The position numbers and the translations under genes are program-made. Below the pieces are notes generated by a model, which saw only the letters and a program-made list of their open reading frames with translations, did no database searches and had not been told where the DNA came from. From a virus, in the IMG/VR virus record IMGVR_UViG_3300007631_000004, positions 1 through 33,412 of that record: a DNA stretch of 33,412 nucleotides. One strand, 5' to 3'. Positions 12,111 through 17,814 of the stretch are shown piece by piece. The stretch's first letter is position 1. Each line of letters starts with the position of its first letter.

Positions 12111-12560
12111 CTATTCCCAGCTTTCGACGCCGTAGCTGGCCAGTATCTCCTCGAAGTCGCCGCTCTCCATCGACGTATGGCCGTGCAGATAGTGAGTCAT
12201 GTCAGCCACGTAATAGGCTATCCGGTCCATGAACGGCTGGCCACCGGGAGCTTCTTTGTGGTGCTCATCTGACAGACTTTCGAGGATACTCTCCATCGTG
12301 TCGGTGAAACCCTTTTCAGGGTTTCCGTCTACCCATATGTCATCAAGTTCGACGCCCACGTCCTCAACGAAGTACGTACCGGGCTCGTCTTCGAAGTCCG
12401 GACTGACAGCGCCCGCGCGGTAAATCTCTACCACGTCGAACTCGTCATACTCAGCGTCGTACCGGACGAACCGACCACCGTGGGGCTAGGGGTTAACGTC
12501 GCCGTAGTTGGTCCACTCAGTATCGAACTCGTCGGTCGGGATTTCGGTTTGGGTCGTCAT
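12111..12560 (-). pseudogene. Hypothetical protein gene (149 codons) interrupted by one in-frame TAG
   Basis: From ATG 12558-12560, at the correct distance from a consensus promoter, the frame runs 24 codons to TAG at 12486-12488. It then continues open for 124 codons to TGA at 12111. The sequence after the TAG (PHGGRFVRYDAEYDEFDVVEIY) reads like normal protein, so this is one gene with a nonsense codon, not two genes. Other genes here end in TAG, so general recoding is unlikely. Reinitiation at GTG 12432-12434 (MVEIYRAG) would give a 107-aa product. The body is acidic and helical with no family recognised. Confidence 0.65.
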
Positions 12561-12568
12561 CTACACTC

Positions 12569-12620
12569 TATGCTTGGGCGGGGTATCACTTAATACCACG
12601 TGAACCGGCAATACTTGTGG
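12569..12620 (-). promoter_or_regulatory. Promoter of the interrupted gene
   Basis: GTATTGCCGGTTCAC, then the box TATTAAGTG and CCCGCCCAAGCATAG. Confidence 0.75.
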
Positions 12621-12628
12621 TACCCCAA

Positions 12629-12688
12629 CCTTTAAGGGTAGTTATTGCCCTGCGGTGCCGACAGCAGAGCAGAAACTACCCTTAAAGG
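12629..12688 (+). repeat. Intergenic palindrome, full (copy 18)
   Basis: Left arm CCTTTAAGGGTAGTTA then TTGCCCTGC; right arm GCAGAGCAGAAAC then TACCCTTAAAGG. The usual AAGTA has changed to AAGGGTA on the left and TACCCTT on the right, a compensated change. Confidence 0.9.
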
Positions 12689-12719
12689 TACCGGTCGGCA
12701 AAAGAAAACGTCAGTTACT

Positions 12720-13097
12720 CTAAAAGTCGACGCCGGAATACTTTTCGCGCCCCTCGCCAGCGTCGTAAGCGCCCCGTTCCCACATTTCGAGTAGTTCCGT
12801 CAGCAGGTGGTGAGCTTCCGCACGCTCCCCCTCGGCAGGTAGGTCTTCGACTTGGTGATACTCGATGACAGCAACCTCTCTGTCGACCGTGTAGGTTCCG
12901 GGTCCCGTGTCGCCGTGCCCCGCAAGCGCCCGCAGAGACGGGAGGACATTGTTCGCATAGTCGGCCGAGTCTCGGAAGTGTTCCAAGTCGAAATCACCTT
13001 CAACGTCGGCCGCAACGCCCGTGAACTTGTCGTAGCCCATTTCGTATGCCTCTTCTTCTGCGGCGTCGATATTGACGACGGGAATCGTTTGTGCCAT
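12720..13097 (-). CDS. Hypothetical protein, 125 aa (paralog family A)
   Basis: It is closely related to the protein at 13796-14173. Shared blocks are MAQ.IPVV.ID, YD.GYDKF or equivalent, FRDSADYANNVLPSLRALAGH, and ERGAYDA near the end. A more distant relative lies between them (13252). The function is unknown; conserved AY..GY..F and GAYDA motifs frame an otherwise helical acidic protein. Single-gene cassette. Confidence 0.85.
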   Translation of the reverse strand: MAQTIPVVNIDAAEEEAYEMGYDKFTGVAADVEGDFDLEHFRDSADYANNVLPSLRALAGHGDTGPGTYTVDREVAVIEYHQVEDLPAEGERAEAHHLLTELLEMWERGAYDAGEGREKYSGVDF

Positions 13098-13103
13098 TGC
13101 AAT

Positions 13104-13155
13104 CTATGCTTGGGCCCGGGGGTACTTAATGACTCATGAACCGGAAATACTTGCC
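13104..13155 (-). promoter_or_regulatory. Promoter of the 125-aa gene
   Basis: GTATTTCCGGTTCAT, then the box CATTAAGTACC and CCCGGGCCCAAGCATAG. It is almost identical to the promoter at 17038-17085. Confidence 0.8.
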
Positions 13156-13165
13156 TTACCCCCTC

Positions 13166-13224
13166 CCTTTAAGTATAGTAGTTGCCCTGCCGTGCGGCCG
13201 CAGTGCAGAAACATCACTTAAAGG
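13166..13224 (+). repeat. Intergenic palindrome, full (copy 19)
   Basis: Left arm CCTTTAAGTATAGTAG then TTGCCCTGC; right arm GCAGTGCAGAAAC then ATCACTTAAAGG. The apex is CGTGCGGCC. Confidence 0.9.
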
Positions 13225-13251
13225 TACCGGTCGACAAAAAGAACTACGCCG

Positions 13252-13635
13252 TTACTCCCCGTGGAGATGCGATACTTTACTGGTGTCGTACTCACCCTGA
13301 AGTATTGCGTCGTATGCACCCGCCTGAAAAGCGGAGTCTAAGTCCTCCGCAACGGCCGCTTCGCGCTGGAGTCTCTCGTACTCCTCTTGGGGCATGTGTG
13401 CCTCATAGAAGTCATCGATGGCCCACCAAAGGCGTTTGTTGTCCTCGCCGTTGATAAACCACTGAGCTTCGTTCATGAGGAAGTCAACAGCCATATCCCG
13501 CCCAGCTTCGCTTTGAATCGAACGGGCCTCATCGATAATATCAGCGTGTGAGTGTTCGAACGACTGATACCCGAACGCGTATGCGGACTTGATAGCTTCA
13601 CTCCACGACGTTCCGAGGTTAGGTGTTTGGCTCAT
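13252..13635 (-). CDS. Hypothetical protein, 127 aa (diverged member of family A)
   Basis: It shares the skeleton of its two neighbours. The N-terminus has SAYAFGYQSFEH in place of EAYEMGYDKFTG, and the C-terminus has AFQAGAYDAILQGEYD in place of MWERGAYDAGEGREKY. The middle differs (ARSIQSEAGRDMAVDFLMNEAQWFINGEDNKRLWWAIDDFYEAHMPQEEYERLQRE). This suggests an old duplication followed by replacement or rapid change of the core. Function unknown. Confidence 0.8.
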   Translation of the reverse strand: MSQTPNLGTSWSEAIKSAYAFGYQSFEHSHADIIDEARSIQSEAGRDMAVDFLMNEAQWFINGEDNKRLWWAIDDFYEAHMPQEEYERLQREAAVAEDLDSAFQAGAYDAILQGEYDTSKVSHLHGE

Positions 13636-13640
13636 CTACA

Positions 13641-13695
13641 CCCTATGCTTGAACCGGATGGGTATTAAAGTGTTGTGAGTAGGCAAACACAGTTG
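13641..13695 (-). promoter_or_regulatory. Promoter of the 127-aa gene at 13252
   Basis: The box CTTTAATACC, then CATCCGGTTCAAGCATAG. The upstream position carries CAACTGTGTTTGCC. Confidence 0.7.
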
Positions 13696-13704
13696 CATTC
13701 GGTA

Positions 13705-13763
13705 CCTTTAAGTATAGATGTTGCCCTGCGGTGCGACAGCAGAGCAAGACCTTTACTTAAAGA
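13705..13763 (+). repeat. Intergenic palindrome, full (copy 20)
   Basis: Left arm CCTTTAAGTATAGATG then TTGCCCTGC; right arm GCAGAGCAAGACC then TTTACTTAAAGA. The apex is GGTGCGACA. Confidence 0.9.
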
Positions 13764-13795
13764 TAGGGGTGCGATAAAAAAAAATGTCTGTCTTC

Positions 13796-14173
13796 TTAGA
13801 AGTCCAGCGTCGCGTACCGCTCCTCTCCATTTGCCGCGTCATAAGCGCCTCGTTCCCACGCTTCGAGTAGTTCGTCCAGCAAGTCACTTGCCATCGTCAC
13901 GACGCACTTAGCGGGTACGTCGTCTTCCTGATGGGCTTCGAGGATTGCCACGTCGCGGTCACCCGTCCACGTTCCGTATCCCCCATCCTCATGGCCTGCG
14001 AGCGCCCGGAGCGACGGGAGGACGTTGTTTGCGTAATCGGCGCTATCGCGGAACCCTTCCAAATCGAACGTTTCAGGGTCGTCTACCGGGACCTCGGAAA
14101 ACTTGTCGTAGCCCGTGTCATACGCCTGTTCCTTCGCGTCGTCAATCTTGACGACAGGGATTATTTGCGCCAT
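13796..14173 (-). CDS. Hypothetical protein, 125 aa (paralog family A)
   Basis: Close paralog of the 12720-13097 product, with FRDSADYANNVLPSLRALAGH identical. I start at ATG 14171-14173 (MAQIIPVV) because it aligns with its paralog. An in-frame ATG 6 bases earlier (MEMAQ) is equally reachable from the promoter and may be the real leaderless start. The C-terminus EAWERGAYDAANGEERYATLDF is conserved. Function unknown. Confidence 0.85.
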   Translation of the reverse strand: MAQIIPVVKIDDAKEQAYDTGYDKFSEVPVDDPETFDLEGFRDSADYANNVLPSLRALAGHEDGGYGTWTGDRDVAILEAHQEDDVPAKCVVTMASDLLDELLEAWERGAYDAANGEERYATLDF

Positions 14174-14186
14174 CTCCATTTAGTTC

Positions 14187-14232
14187 TATAGGCCGGGAGG
14201 GTCTTAATGGGTGGTAATGCGGCAATACTTGC
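14187..14232 (-). promoter_or_regulatory. Promoter of the 13796 gene
   Basis: GTATTGCCGCATTACC, then the box CATTAAGACC and CTCCCGGCCTATAG. The shorter distance to ATG supports a leaderless transcript. Confidence 0.75.
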
Positions 14233-14243
14233 GGTACCCCCTA

Positions 14244-14303
14244 CCTTTAAGTATAGATGTTGCCCTGCGGTGCCAACAGCAGAGCAAGACCCTTACTTAA
14301 AGA
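14244..14303 (+). repeat. Intergenic palindrome, full (copy 21)
   Basis: Left arm CCTTTAAGTATAGATG then TTGCCCTGC; right arm GCAGAGCAAGACCC then TTACTTAAAGAT. A CACTGTGTTTAC motif lies just beyond it (14316-14327). Confidence 0.9.
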
Positions 14304-14355
14304 TACCGGTGCCGGCACTGTGTTTACTACCCTTCGAAAAGAAAACCCGTCGCCG

Positions 14356-14445
14356 TTACAGCGCGGCCACGAGTACCACTGTGTAACCCATCACCATAAC
14401 GACGGCCCAGAGACCGCCGAGTGCTCTTACGTGCGTGTGGTGCAT
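14356..14445 (-). CDS. Small single-pass membrane protein, 29 aa
   Basis: ATG 14443-14445 to TAA 14356-14358, starting one base after the upstream stop (TAAGATG). The product begins MHHTHVRALGGLWAVVMVMG and continues YTVVLVAAL: a short His-rich N-terminus and one hydrophobic segment of about 20 residues. A role in the host membrane (lysis, signalling) is possible but unsupported. It is the second gene of its cassette. Confidence 0.65.
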   Translation of the reverse strand: MHHTHVRALGGLWAVVMVMGYTVVLVAAL

Positions 14446-14446
14446 C

Positions 14447-14788
14447 TTAGGCGAGCTTAGGCGGCGTGAATCGGTGTCGCTTCGGGGCGGCGTCGGTGTC
14501 CTCACCTTCTATATGCTCATCGACGTACACGTCTGAGCGAAGGCCTAACTGTCCGTACTGTTGCTTGGTTGAGATACTTCCGGACTGCCGACGGGTGTTA
14601 CTTCGGTTGGTCCAGCCCATGTATGCGGTGATATGTCCCGACGGGCTTCGGTACGCGTACACAGCGTGGCCGTAGCCGACTAAGACGGTCCCGCCGTCGT
14701 CGGTCTCATGAATCTTTACGTTCGAAGCGGTACCGGTCTTGTCACCGTCGCGGAACTTGCGGCCGAGGGTGCTTTGGGAGTGTGCCAT
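14447..14788 (-). CDS. Basic beta-rich hypothetical protein, 113 aa
   Basis: Unrecognised. Strands GTASNVKIHETDDGGTVLVGYGHAVYAYRSPSGHITAYMGW cover residues about 18-58. A polar SNTRRQSGSISTKQQYGQLGLRSDVYVDEH then follows, with a basic tail (KRHRFTPPKLA). Unlike most neighbours it is not acidic, so it may bind nucleic acid. It is the first gene of a two-gene cassette with the 29-aa membrane peptide. Confidence 0.8.
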   Translation of the reverse strand: MAHSQSTLGRKFRDGDKTGTASNVKIHETDDGGTVLVGYGHAVYAYRSPSGHITAYMGWTNRSNTRRQSGSISTKQQYGQLGLRSDVYVDEHIEGEDTDAAPKRHRFTPPKLA

Positions 14789-14798
14789 TGCAATTAGT

Positions 14799-14844
14799 CT
14801 ATGGGCCGGGAGGGTACTAAAGAGTAGGGAAGAGGTAATTATTG
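14799..14844 (-). promoter_or_regulatory. Promoter of the 14788-14356 cassette
   Basis: The box CTTTAGTACC, then CTCCCGGCCCATAG, with a weak upstream motif (AATTACCTCTTCCC). Confidence 0.7.
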
Positions 14845-14856
14845 CGGTACCCCCTA

Positions 14857-14915
14857 CCTTTAAGTATAGTAGTTGCCCTGCCGTGCGGCCGCAGTGCAGA
14901 AACTACCCTTAAAGG
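14857..14915 (+). repeat. Intergenic palindrome, full (copy 22)
   Basis: Left arm CCTTTAAGTATAGTAG then TTGCCCTGC; right arm GCAGTGCAGAAAC then TACCCTTAAAGG. Left TAGTAGTT pairs with right AACTA. Confidence 0.9.
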
Positions 14916-14945
14916 TACCGGTCGACAAAAAAAAAAACGTCTCTC

Positions 14946-15320
14946 TTACTGGGGTCGAACGTCGTAGGTGTAGGTCAGCTTACTGTTGTACGCGTTGAGT
15001 CCCCGGGGGTAGCAGTACGCTTTGTCCGCCGTGTTGGCCCACGTCGGGCAGTCTGCGAGCCAGACGGTGACCTTTGGATTCTCCAGCGGCCGGGCCCGAA
15101 CGTCTATTTCTCGGACGTTCTCCGGCGCGAGGACCTCCTCAACCGTCTCAGACGCGTCTATGCCCATCTTCTCGGCGTCTTTTCGGTTGGCTTCCAGTGA
15201 CTCCGCAACTTCCGACAGAGCGGCGTCAACGAAGCCCTGAAGCCCGCTGTGGTTGGCTTCCATGCCGACAGGTTGTGAGATATTGTACGTCGCGCCGTTG
15301 GCCTGAATCTGGTCTGCCAT
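14946..15320 (-). CDS. Hypothetical protein, 124 aa
   Basis: Unrecognised. It has a beta start (QIQANGATYNISQPV), a long helix (GFVDAALSEVAESLEANRKDAEKMGIDASETVEEVLAPENVREIDVR), then strands NPKVTVWLADCPTWANTADKAYCYPRGLNAYNSKLTYTYDV. Two cysteines could form a disulphide. The stop is followed within 15 bases by a long oligo-T tract (T11). Confidence 0.8.
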   Translation of the reverse strand: MADQIQANGATYNISQPVGMEANHSGLQGFVDAALSEVAESLEANRKDAEKMGIDASETVEEVLAPENVREIDVRARPLENPKVTVWLADCPTWANTADKAYCYPRGLNAYNSKLTYTYDVRPQ

Positions 15321-15330
15321 TGCAAGCTAA

Positions 15331-15358
15331 TCTATGTTCGGGGGGTACTTATAGATAG
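15331..15358 (-). promoter_or_regulatory. Promoter of the 124-aa gene
   Basis: The box TATAAGTACC, then CCCCGAACATAG; the upstream motif is not evident. Confidence 0.6.
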
Positions 15359-15380
15359 GGGGTATCTGGACAGACCCATA

Positions 15381-15439
15381 CCTTTAAGTATAGTAGTTGC
15401 CCTGCCGTGCGGCCGCAGTGCGAAAGGTATACTTAAAGG
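15381..15439 (+). repeat. Intergenic palindrome, full (copy 23)
   Basis: Left arm CCTTTAAGTATAGTAG then TTGCCCTGC; right arm GCAGTGCGAAAGGT then ATACTTAAAGG. The flank AGGGGGTATC precedes ten A (oligo-T terminator of the next gene on the minus strand). Confidence 0.9.
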
Positions 15440-15470
15440 TAGGGGGTATCAAAAAAAAAACGCCGGTCGC

Positions 15471-15788
15471 TCAGTTCTGGTGAATCTCGATGTGGGGCAC
15501 GGTGTCGCCGCCGGCCATGCTCTTGATACTCACTTGACCGATTTTCAGGTCGTCCTGTTCGTCTATCCACTGGAGCAGGTCCGTCCGCATACGGCTTGAG
15601 CGGGCGGTGACCATGACCACACTGGCGCTGACGTTGAGCTTTGCCTTGCCCGTGTTGTAGTCGCCCAGCAGGCCCGTGTTGTCCTTGATGAAGGCCATGC
15701 ACTTCATGATTGAAGCCGGAATTTCGGAGGCCGTGTTGAAGTCATGGTCAAACGCTTCGAGCACTTCCGCACCTTTGTGTTCTGCCAT
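15471..15788 (-). CDS. Hypothetical protein, 105 aa
   Basis: Unrecognised. It has a helical N-terminus (AEVLEAFDHDFNTASEIPASIMKCMAFIKDN), then strands KAKLNVSASVVMVTARSS, a helix TDLLQWIDEQDDL, and strands KIGQVSIKSMAGGDTVPHIEIHQ. The alpha/beta order resembles a small ferredoxin-like domain, which is only a topology guess. Strong oligo-T tract after the stop. Confidence 0.8.
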   Translation of the reverse strand: MAEHKGAEVLEAFDHDFNTASEIPASIMKCMAFIKDNTGLLGDYNTGKAKLNVSASVVMVTARSSRMRTDLLQWIDEQDDLKIGQVSIKSMAGGDTVPHIEIHQN

Positions 15789-15795
15789 TGCAAGC

Positions 15796-15824
15796 TATAC
15801 TCGGGTCGGGAGGGGTATAAACTT
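15796..15824 (-). promoter_or_regulatory. Promoter of the 105-aa gene (second class)
   Basis: The box GTTTATACCCC, then TCCCGACCCGAGTATAG. Upstream is GGTTCGGCCTTGGGACGAC, a block shared almost identically with the promoter at 17507-17535 and different from TTGCCGGTTCAC. Confidence 0.75.
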
Positions 15825-15847
15825 GTCGTCCCAAGGCCGAACCCCCA

Positions 15848-15906
15848 CCTTTAAGTATAGTTCTTGCCCTGCGGTGCGGCCGCAGTGCGAAAGGTATACT
15901 TAAAGG
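15848..15906 (+). repeat. Intergenic palindrome, full (copy 24)
   Basis: Left arm CCTTTAAGTATAGTTC then TTGCCCTGC; right arm GCAGTGCGAAAGGT then ATACTTAAAGG. The outer flanks ACCCCC and GGGGGT extend the pairing. Confidence 0.9.
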
Positions 15907-15936
15907 TAGGGGGTATCAAAAAAAAAACGGCCGGTT

Positions 15937-16179
15937 CTATCGGGTGCTCTGAACGGCCGCGCTGACACTCTCAGCGCGTTCGAAATCGTCCTCATCCGCG
16001 AGGCTGACGCCGTAGGCGCGGTCGCACTCGGGGCACGTGTGGCGCTTCTGGAGAGCCTTCGCGCTACTGAGCTTCTTGATGACGGTCCGGTCGCACTCGG
16101 GACAGCGTGCGGCGGCCGCGGGTTCGGTCGTTCGGTCGAGGTTGCTACTTCGGACTTCGCTGAGGTCTTGCACTGCCAT
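15937..16179 (-). CDS. Zinc-ribbon protein, 80 aa
   Basis: It contains RCPECDRT (residues about 25-32) and TCPECDRAYG (about 48-57), a C-x2-C / C-x2-C zinc-ribbon with a basic helix between (VIKKLSSAKALQKRH). Single-domain proteins of this form often bind nucleic acid or basal transcription factors. It opens MAVQDLSEV, like the gene at 17238 (MAVQDQTA). Single-gene cassette. Confidence 0.8.
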   Translation of the reverse strand: MAVQDLSEVRSSNLDRTTEPAAAARCPECDRTVIKKLSSAKALQKRHTCPECDRAYGVSLADEDDFERAESVSAAVQSTR

Positions 16180-16189
16180 TACATGCTAT

Positions 16190-16215
16190 TCGAGGGCCGG
16201 GAGGGTCTTAAACCC
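16190..16215 (-). promoter_or_regulatory. Promoter of the 80-aa zinc-ribbon gene
   Basis: The box GTTTAAGACC, then CTCCCGGCCCTCGAATAG. Confidence 0.7.
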
Positions 16216-16238
16216 TTCGACACAGGACCGACCCCCTA

Positions 16239-16298
16239 CCTTTAAGTATAGTTCTTGCCCTGCGGACCGCCCCGCAGTGCAGAAACCCTACATAAAGG
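16239..16298 (+). repeat. Intergenic palindrome, full (copy 25)
   Basis: Left arm CCTTTAAGTATAGTTC then TTGCCCTGC; right arm GCAGTGCAGAAACC then CTACATAAAGG. The apex is CGGACCGCCCCG. The right arm has one substitution (CATAAAGG). Confidence 0.9.
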
Positions 16299-16328
16299 TA
16301 CCGGTCGGCAAAAGAAAAGTCAACTGTC

Positions 16329-16586
16329 CTACTGGTCGTGGCCCCAGCCCGCGAGCAAGGCCCCGCACTCGCGGCACTCAATGGACTGTGAGTCCACCTC
16401 AGTGTGCGAGTGATAGATGCCCCGGTCGTAGCCACAGCGGTTACACAGCCCCTCATTGGTGATGTTACGGGACTTGTCAGTGTAGCCACTAAGAGCTACA
16501 ATACGCTCTATCGTACCCATACCCTCGTGCAGGTCGGACTTGTCAAATGGCAGTACTCCGTCGTCTGCGGTGGTCTGGCGCGTCAT
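16329..16586 (-). CDS. Zinc-binding protein, 85 aa
   Basis: Start ATG 16584-16586 (MTRQTTADDGVLPFD), at leaderless distance. It contains LCNRCGYDRG (about residue 47) and ECRECGALL (about 70), a C-x2-C / C-x2-C zinc-ribbon with a His pair (YHSHTEVD) between. The first half is helical (MGTIERIVALSGYTDKSRN). Function unknown. Single-gene cassette. Confidence 0.8.
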   Translation of the reverse strand: MTRQTTADDGVLPFDKSDLHEGMGTIERIVALSGYTDKSRNITNEGLCNRCGYDRGIYHSHTEVDSQSIECRECGALLAGWGHDQ

Positions 16587-16595
16587 CGCAATTAG

Positions 16596-16640
16596 ACACA
16601 CGTCCGGGAGGGTACTAAAGGGTGGGGAAGCGGCAACATT
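16596..16640 (-). promoter_or_regulatory. Promoter of the 85-aa gene
   Basis: TGTTGCCGCTTCCC, then the box CTTTAGTACC and CTCCCGGACG. Confidence 0.75.
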
Positions 16641-16651
16641 TCAACCCCCTA

Positions 16652-16712
16652 CCTTTAAGTATGGTTGTTGCCCTGCGGACCGCCCCGCAGTGTAGAAACC
16701 ATACTTAAAGAT
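16652..16712 (+). repeat. Intergenic palindrome, full (copy 26)
   Basis: Left arm CCTTTAAGTATGGTTG then TTGCCCTGC; right arm GCAGTGTAGAAACC then ATACTTAAAGAT. Left TATGGTT is matched by right AACCATA, a clear covariation. Confidence 0.9.
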
Positions 16713-16740
16713 ACCGGCCGGGTAAAAGAAAACGCAGTTG

Positions 16741-17031
16741 TTATCTGCTGAGAACGAGGTTCATGTAGCCACCGTCACCTTCAGTCTCTTTGACAAGAGT
16801 GATGGTTTCATTGTGCTCCCCGATTGAGAAGTTTCCTGCAATCGCCATGCCGTTGACGTTCAGCGCCGTTGCGTGAAAGGTTCGGTGTTCTTGATTCTCT
16901 GCCCCAATTGCGGTTATCTCGTACCCGCCGGACTCAGTATGCGTCTGACTGTGTTCAATGTCTGGCTGACGTTCGACATTGACGTTCATCGCTTCGAAGC
17001 TAACAGCGGGCTCGGGTTCTTGGGATGCCAT
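16741..17031 (-). CDS. Beta-rich hypothetical protein, 96 aa
   Basis: Unrecognised. Residues 9-20 (VSFEAMNVNVER) and 33-95 alternate strands and loops (GYEITAIGAENQEHRTFHATALNVNGMAIAGNFSIGEHNETITLV...GGYMNLVLSR). It may be a distant paralog of the protein at 4-252, which shares the LNxNGMxxA block. Single-gene cassette. Confidence 0.8.
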   Translation of the reverse strand: MASQEPEPAVSFEAMNVNVERQPDIEHSQTHTESGGYEITAIGAENQEHRTFHATALNVNGMAIAGNFSIGEHNETITLVKETEGDGGYMNLVLSR

Positions 17032-17037
17032 TGCAAC

Positions 17038-17085
17038 CTATGCTTGGGCCCGGGGGTACTTAATGACTCATGAACCGGCAATACT
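17038..17085 (-). promoter_or_regulatory. Promoter of the 96-aa gene
   Basis: GTATTGCCGGTTCAT, then the box CATTAAGTACC and CCCGGGCCCAAGCATAG. It is almost identical to the promoter at 13104-13155. Confidence 0.8.
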
Positions 17086-17099
17086 TGCCTTACCCCCTC

Positions 17100-17159
17100 T
17101 CTTTAAGTATAGTAGTTGCCCTGCGGTGCCGACAGCAGAGTGAAAACCTTACTTAAAGG
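17100..17159 (+). repeat. Intergenic palindrome, full (copy 27)
   Basis: Left arm TCTTTAAGTATAGTAG then TTGCCCTGC; right arm GCAGAGTGAAAACC then TTACTTAAAGG. The apex is GGTGCCGACA. Confidence 0.9.
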
Positions 17160-17177
17160 TAGGGGTCGGCAAAAATA

Positions 17178-17199
17178 GGGGAGGGGGTGGCCCCTCCCC
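17178..17199 (-). terminator. GC hairpin with oligo-T after the second DDDGP micropeptide
   Basis: The arms GGGGAGGGG and CCCCCTCCCC are followed by TATTTTTGCC on the minus strand. It looks like an intrinsic terminator and is homologous, with compensating changes, to the hairpin at 11743. Confidence 0.7.
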
Positions 17200-17203
17200 C
17201 CTC

Positions 17204-17236
17204 CTATGGCCCGTCGTCGTCTTCTTTCTCTGACAT
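17204..17236 (-). CDS. Micropeptide ending DDDGP, 10 aa
   Basis: ATG 17234-17236 to TAG 17204-17206; the product is MSEKEDDDGP. It starts one base after the upstream stop (TAACATG). The last five residues and the following hairpin match the micropeptide module at 11769. Confidence 0.5.
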   Translation of the reverse strand: MSEKEDDDGP

Positions 17237-17237
17237 G

Positions 17238-17498
17238 TTAGTTGTCCTCCGGTTGAAGGTAGACGCTTCGGTTGAGGACCGACCTGATACCCCAGCCGAA
17301 CGGCTTCAGTTCGCTATGGAAGAGCGTGCGGGGCTCTTCCACCTTGACGCCGACGTTGCCCGACTCGTACTTCTTCACCGTCGCCGTGTCGTCTAAGCTC
17401 GCGGCGACGCGTGACGCCGGAACGGTATAGCTGTCGTCGCTGTCGGTGGTGGTCGTGGTTGGTGCGTCCGTCGTAGCCGTCTGGTCTTGCACTGCCAT
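17238..17498 (-). CDS. Hypothetical protein with a Thr-rich linker, 86 aa
   Basis: It begins MAVQDQTATTDAPTTTTTDSDDS, a low-complexity Thr/Asp linker. A compact beta-rich domain follows (YTVPASRVAASLDDTATVKKYESGNVGVKVEEPRTLFHSELKPFGWGIRSVLNRSVYLQPED). Function unknown. The 5' coding end is shared with the zinc-ribbon gene at 15937. Followed by a DDDGP micropeptide. Confidence 0.8.
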   Translation of the reverse strand: MAVQDQTATTDAPTTTTTDSDDSYTVPASRVAASLDDTATVKKYESGNVGVKVEEPRTLFHSELKPFGWGIRSVLNRSVYLQPEDN

Positions 17499-17506
17499 TG
17501 CAAGCT

Positions 17507-17535
17507 ATACTCGGGCCGGGAGGGGTATAAACCTG
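17507..17535 (-). promoter_or_regulatory. Promoter of the 86-aa gene (second class)
   Basis: The box GTTTATACCCC, then TCCCGGCCCGAGTATAG. Upstream GGTTCGGCCTTGGGACGAC is as in the promoter at 15796. Confidence 0.75.
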
Positions 17536-17557
17536 TCGTCCCAAGGCCGAACCCCCA

Positions 17558-17615
17558 CCTTTAAGTATAGTTGTTGCCCTGCCTCAGCCACGCAGAGCAA
17601 TTACCTTACTTAAGG
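17558..17615 (+). repeat. Intergenic palindrome, full (copy 28)
   Basis: Left arm CCTTTAAGTATAGTTG then TTGCCCTGC; right arm GCAGAGCAATTACC then TTACTTAAGG. The right arm is one A shorter. The apex is CTCAGCCAC. Confidence 0.85.
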
Positions 17616-17651
17616 TTACGGGTAAACACAGTGACGCCACGCAATCCGGTA

Positions 17652-17676
17652 CCTTTAAGTATGGTTATTGCCCTGC
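17652..17676 (+). repeat. Intergenic palindrome, left arm only (copy 29), abutting tRNA-like gene
   Basis: CCTTTAAGTATGGTTA then TTGCCCTGC, running directly into AAAAAG, the oligo-T that follows the 3' end of the tRNA-like gene. Confidence 0.85.
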
Positions 17677-17682
17677 AAAAAG

Positions 17683-17787
17683 CGAGCGCGGCGGGAGTTG
17701 AACCCGCGCGACATGGCGGCACCCCCTTCCGGGGGGAGGGGGCTACCCTCCGCCGTCCACGCCGGCCCGTGCCGGGGTATCGCGCCC
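17683..17787 (-). tRNA. tRNA-like gene with an enlarged, GC-rich anticodon region
   Basis: On the minus strand GGGCGCG and CGCGCTC form a 7-bp acceptor stem with one G-U pair, and the T-arm is GCGGG-TTCAACT-CCCGC. A stem GGCGG/CCGCC encloses a loop of about 30 nt with its own GC hairpin (CCCCC/GGGGG). This would suit an intron in the anticodon loop, but I cannot assign exon junctions or the anticodon. The D-arm is not canonical. The total of 105 nt is long. An oligo-T (CTTTTTGC) follows. Confidence 0.5.
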
Positions 17788-17814
17788 AATACGGAGAACT
17801 TCTCTCAGCGGCCG

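Noticed and set aside
11641-17787. tRNA-like genes as suppressors of the in-frame TAG at 12486
   Set aside because: Neither tRNA-like gene shows a CTA anticodon in a plausible loop, and TAG is used as a normal stop in the same array.
17652-17787. Attachment site for integration at the tRNA-like gene
   Set aside because: A half-palindrome abuts it, but no integrase gene and no duplicated tRNA 3' end are visible in the window. The half-palindrome belongs to the array repeat.
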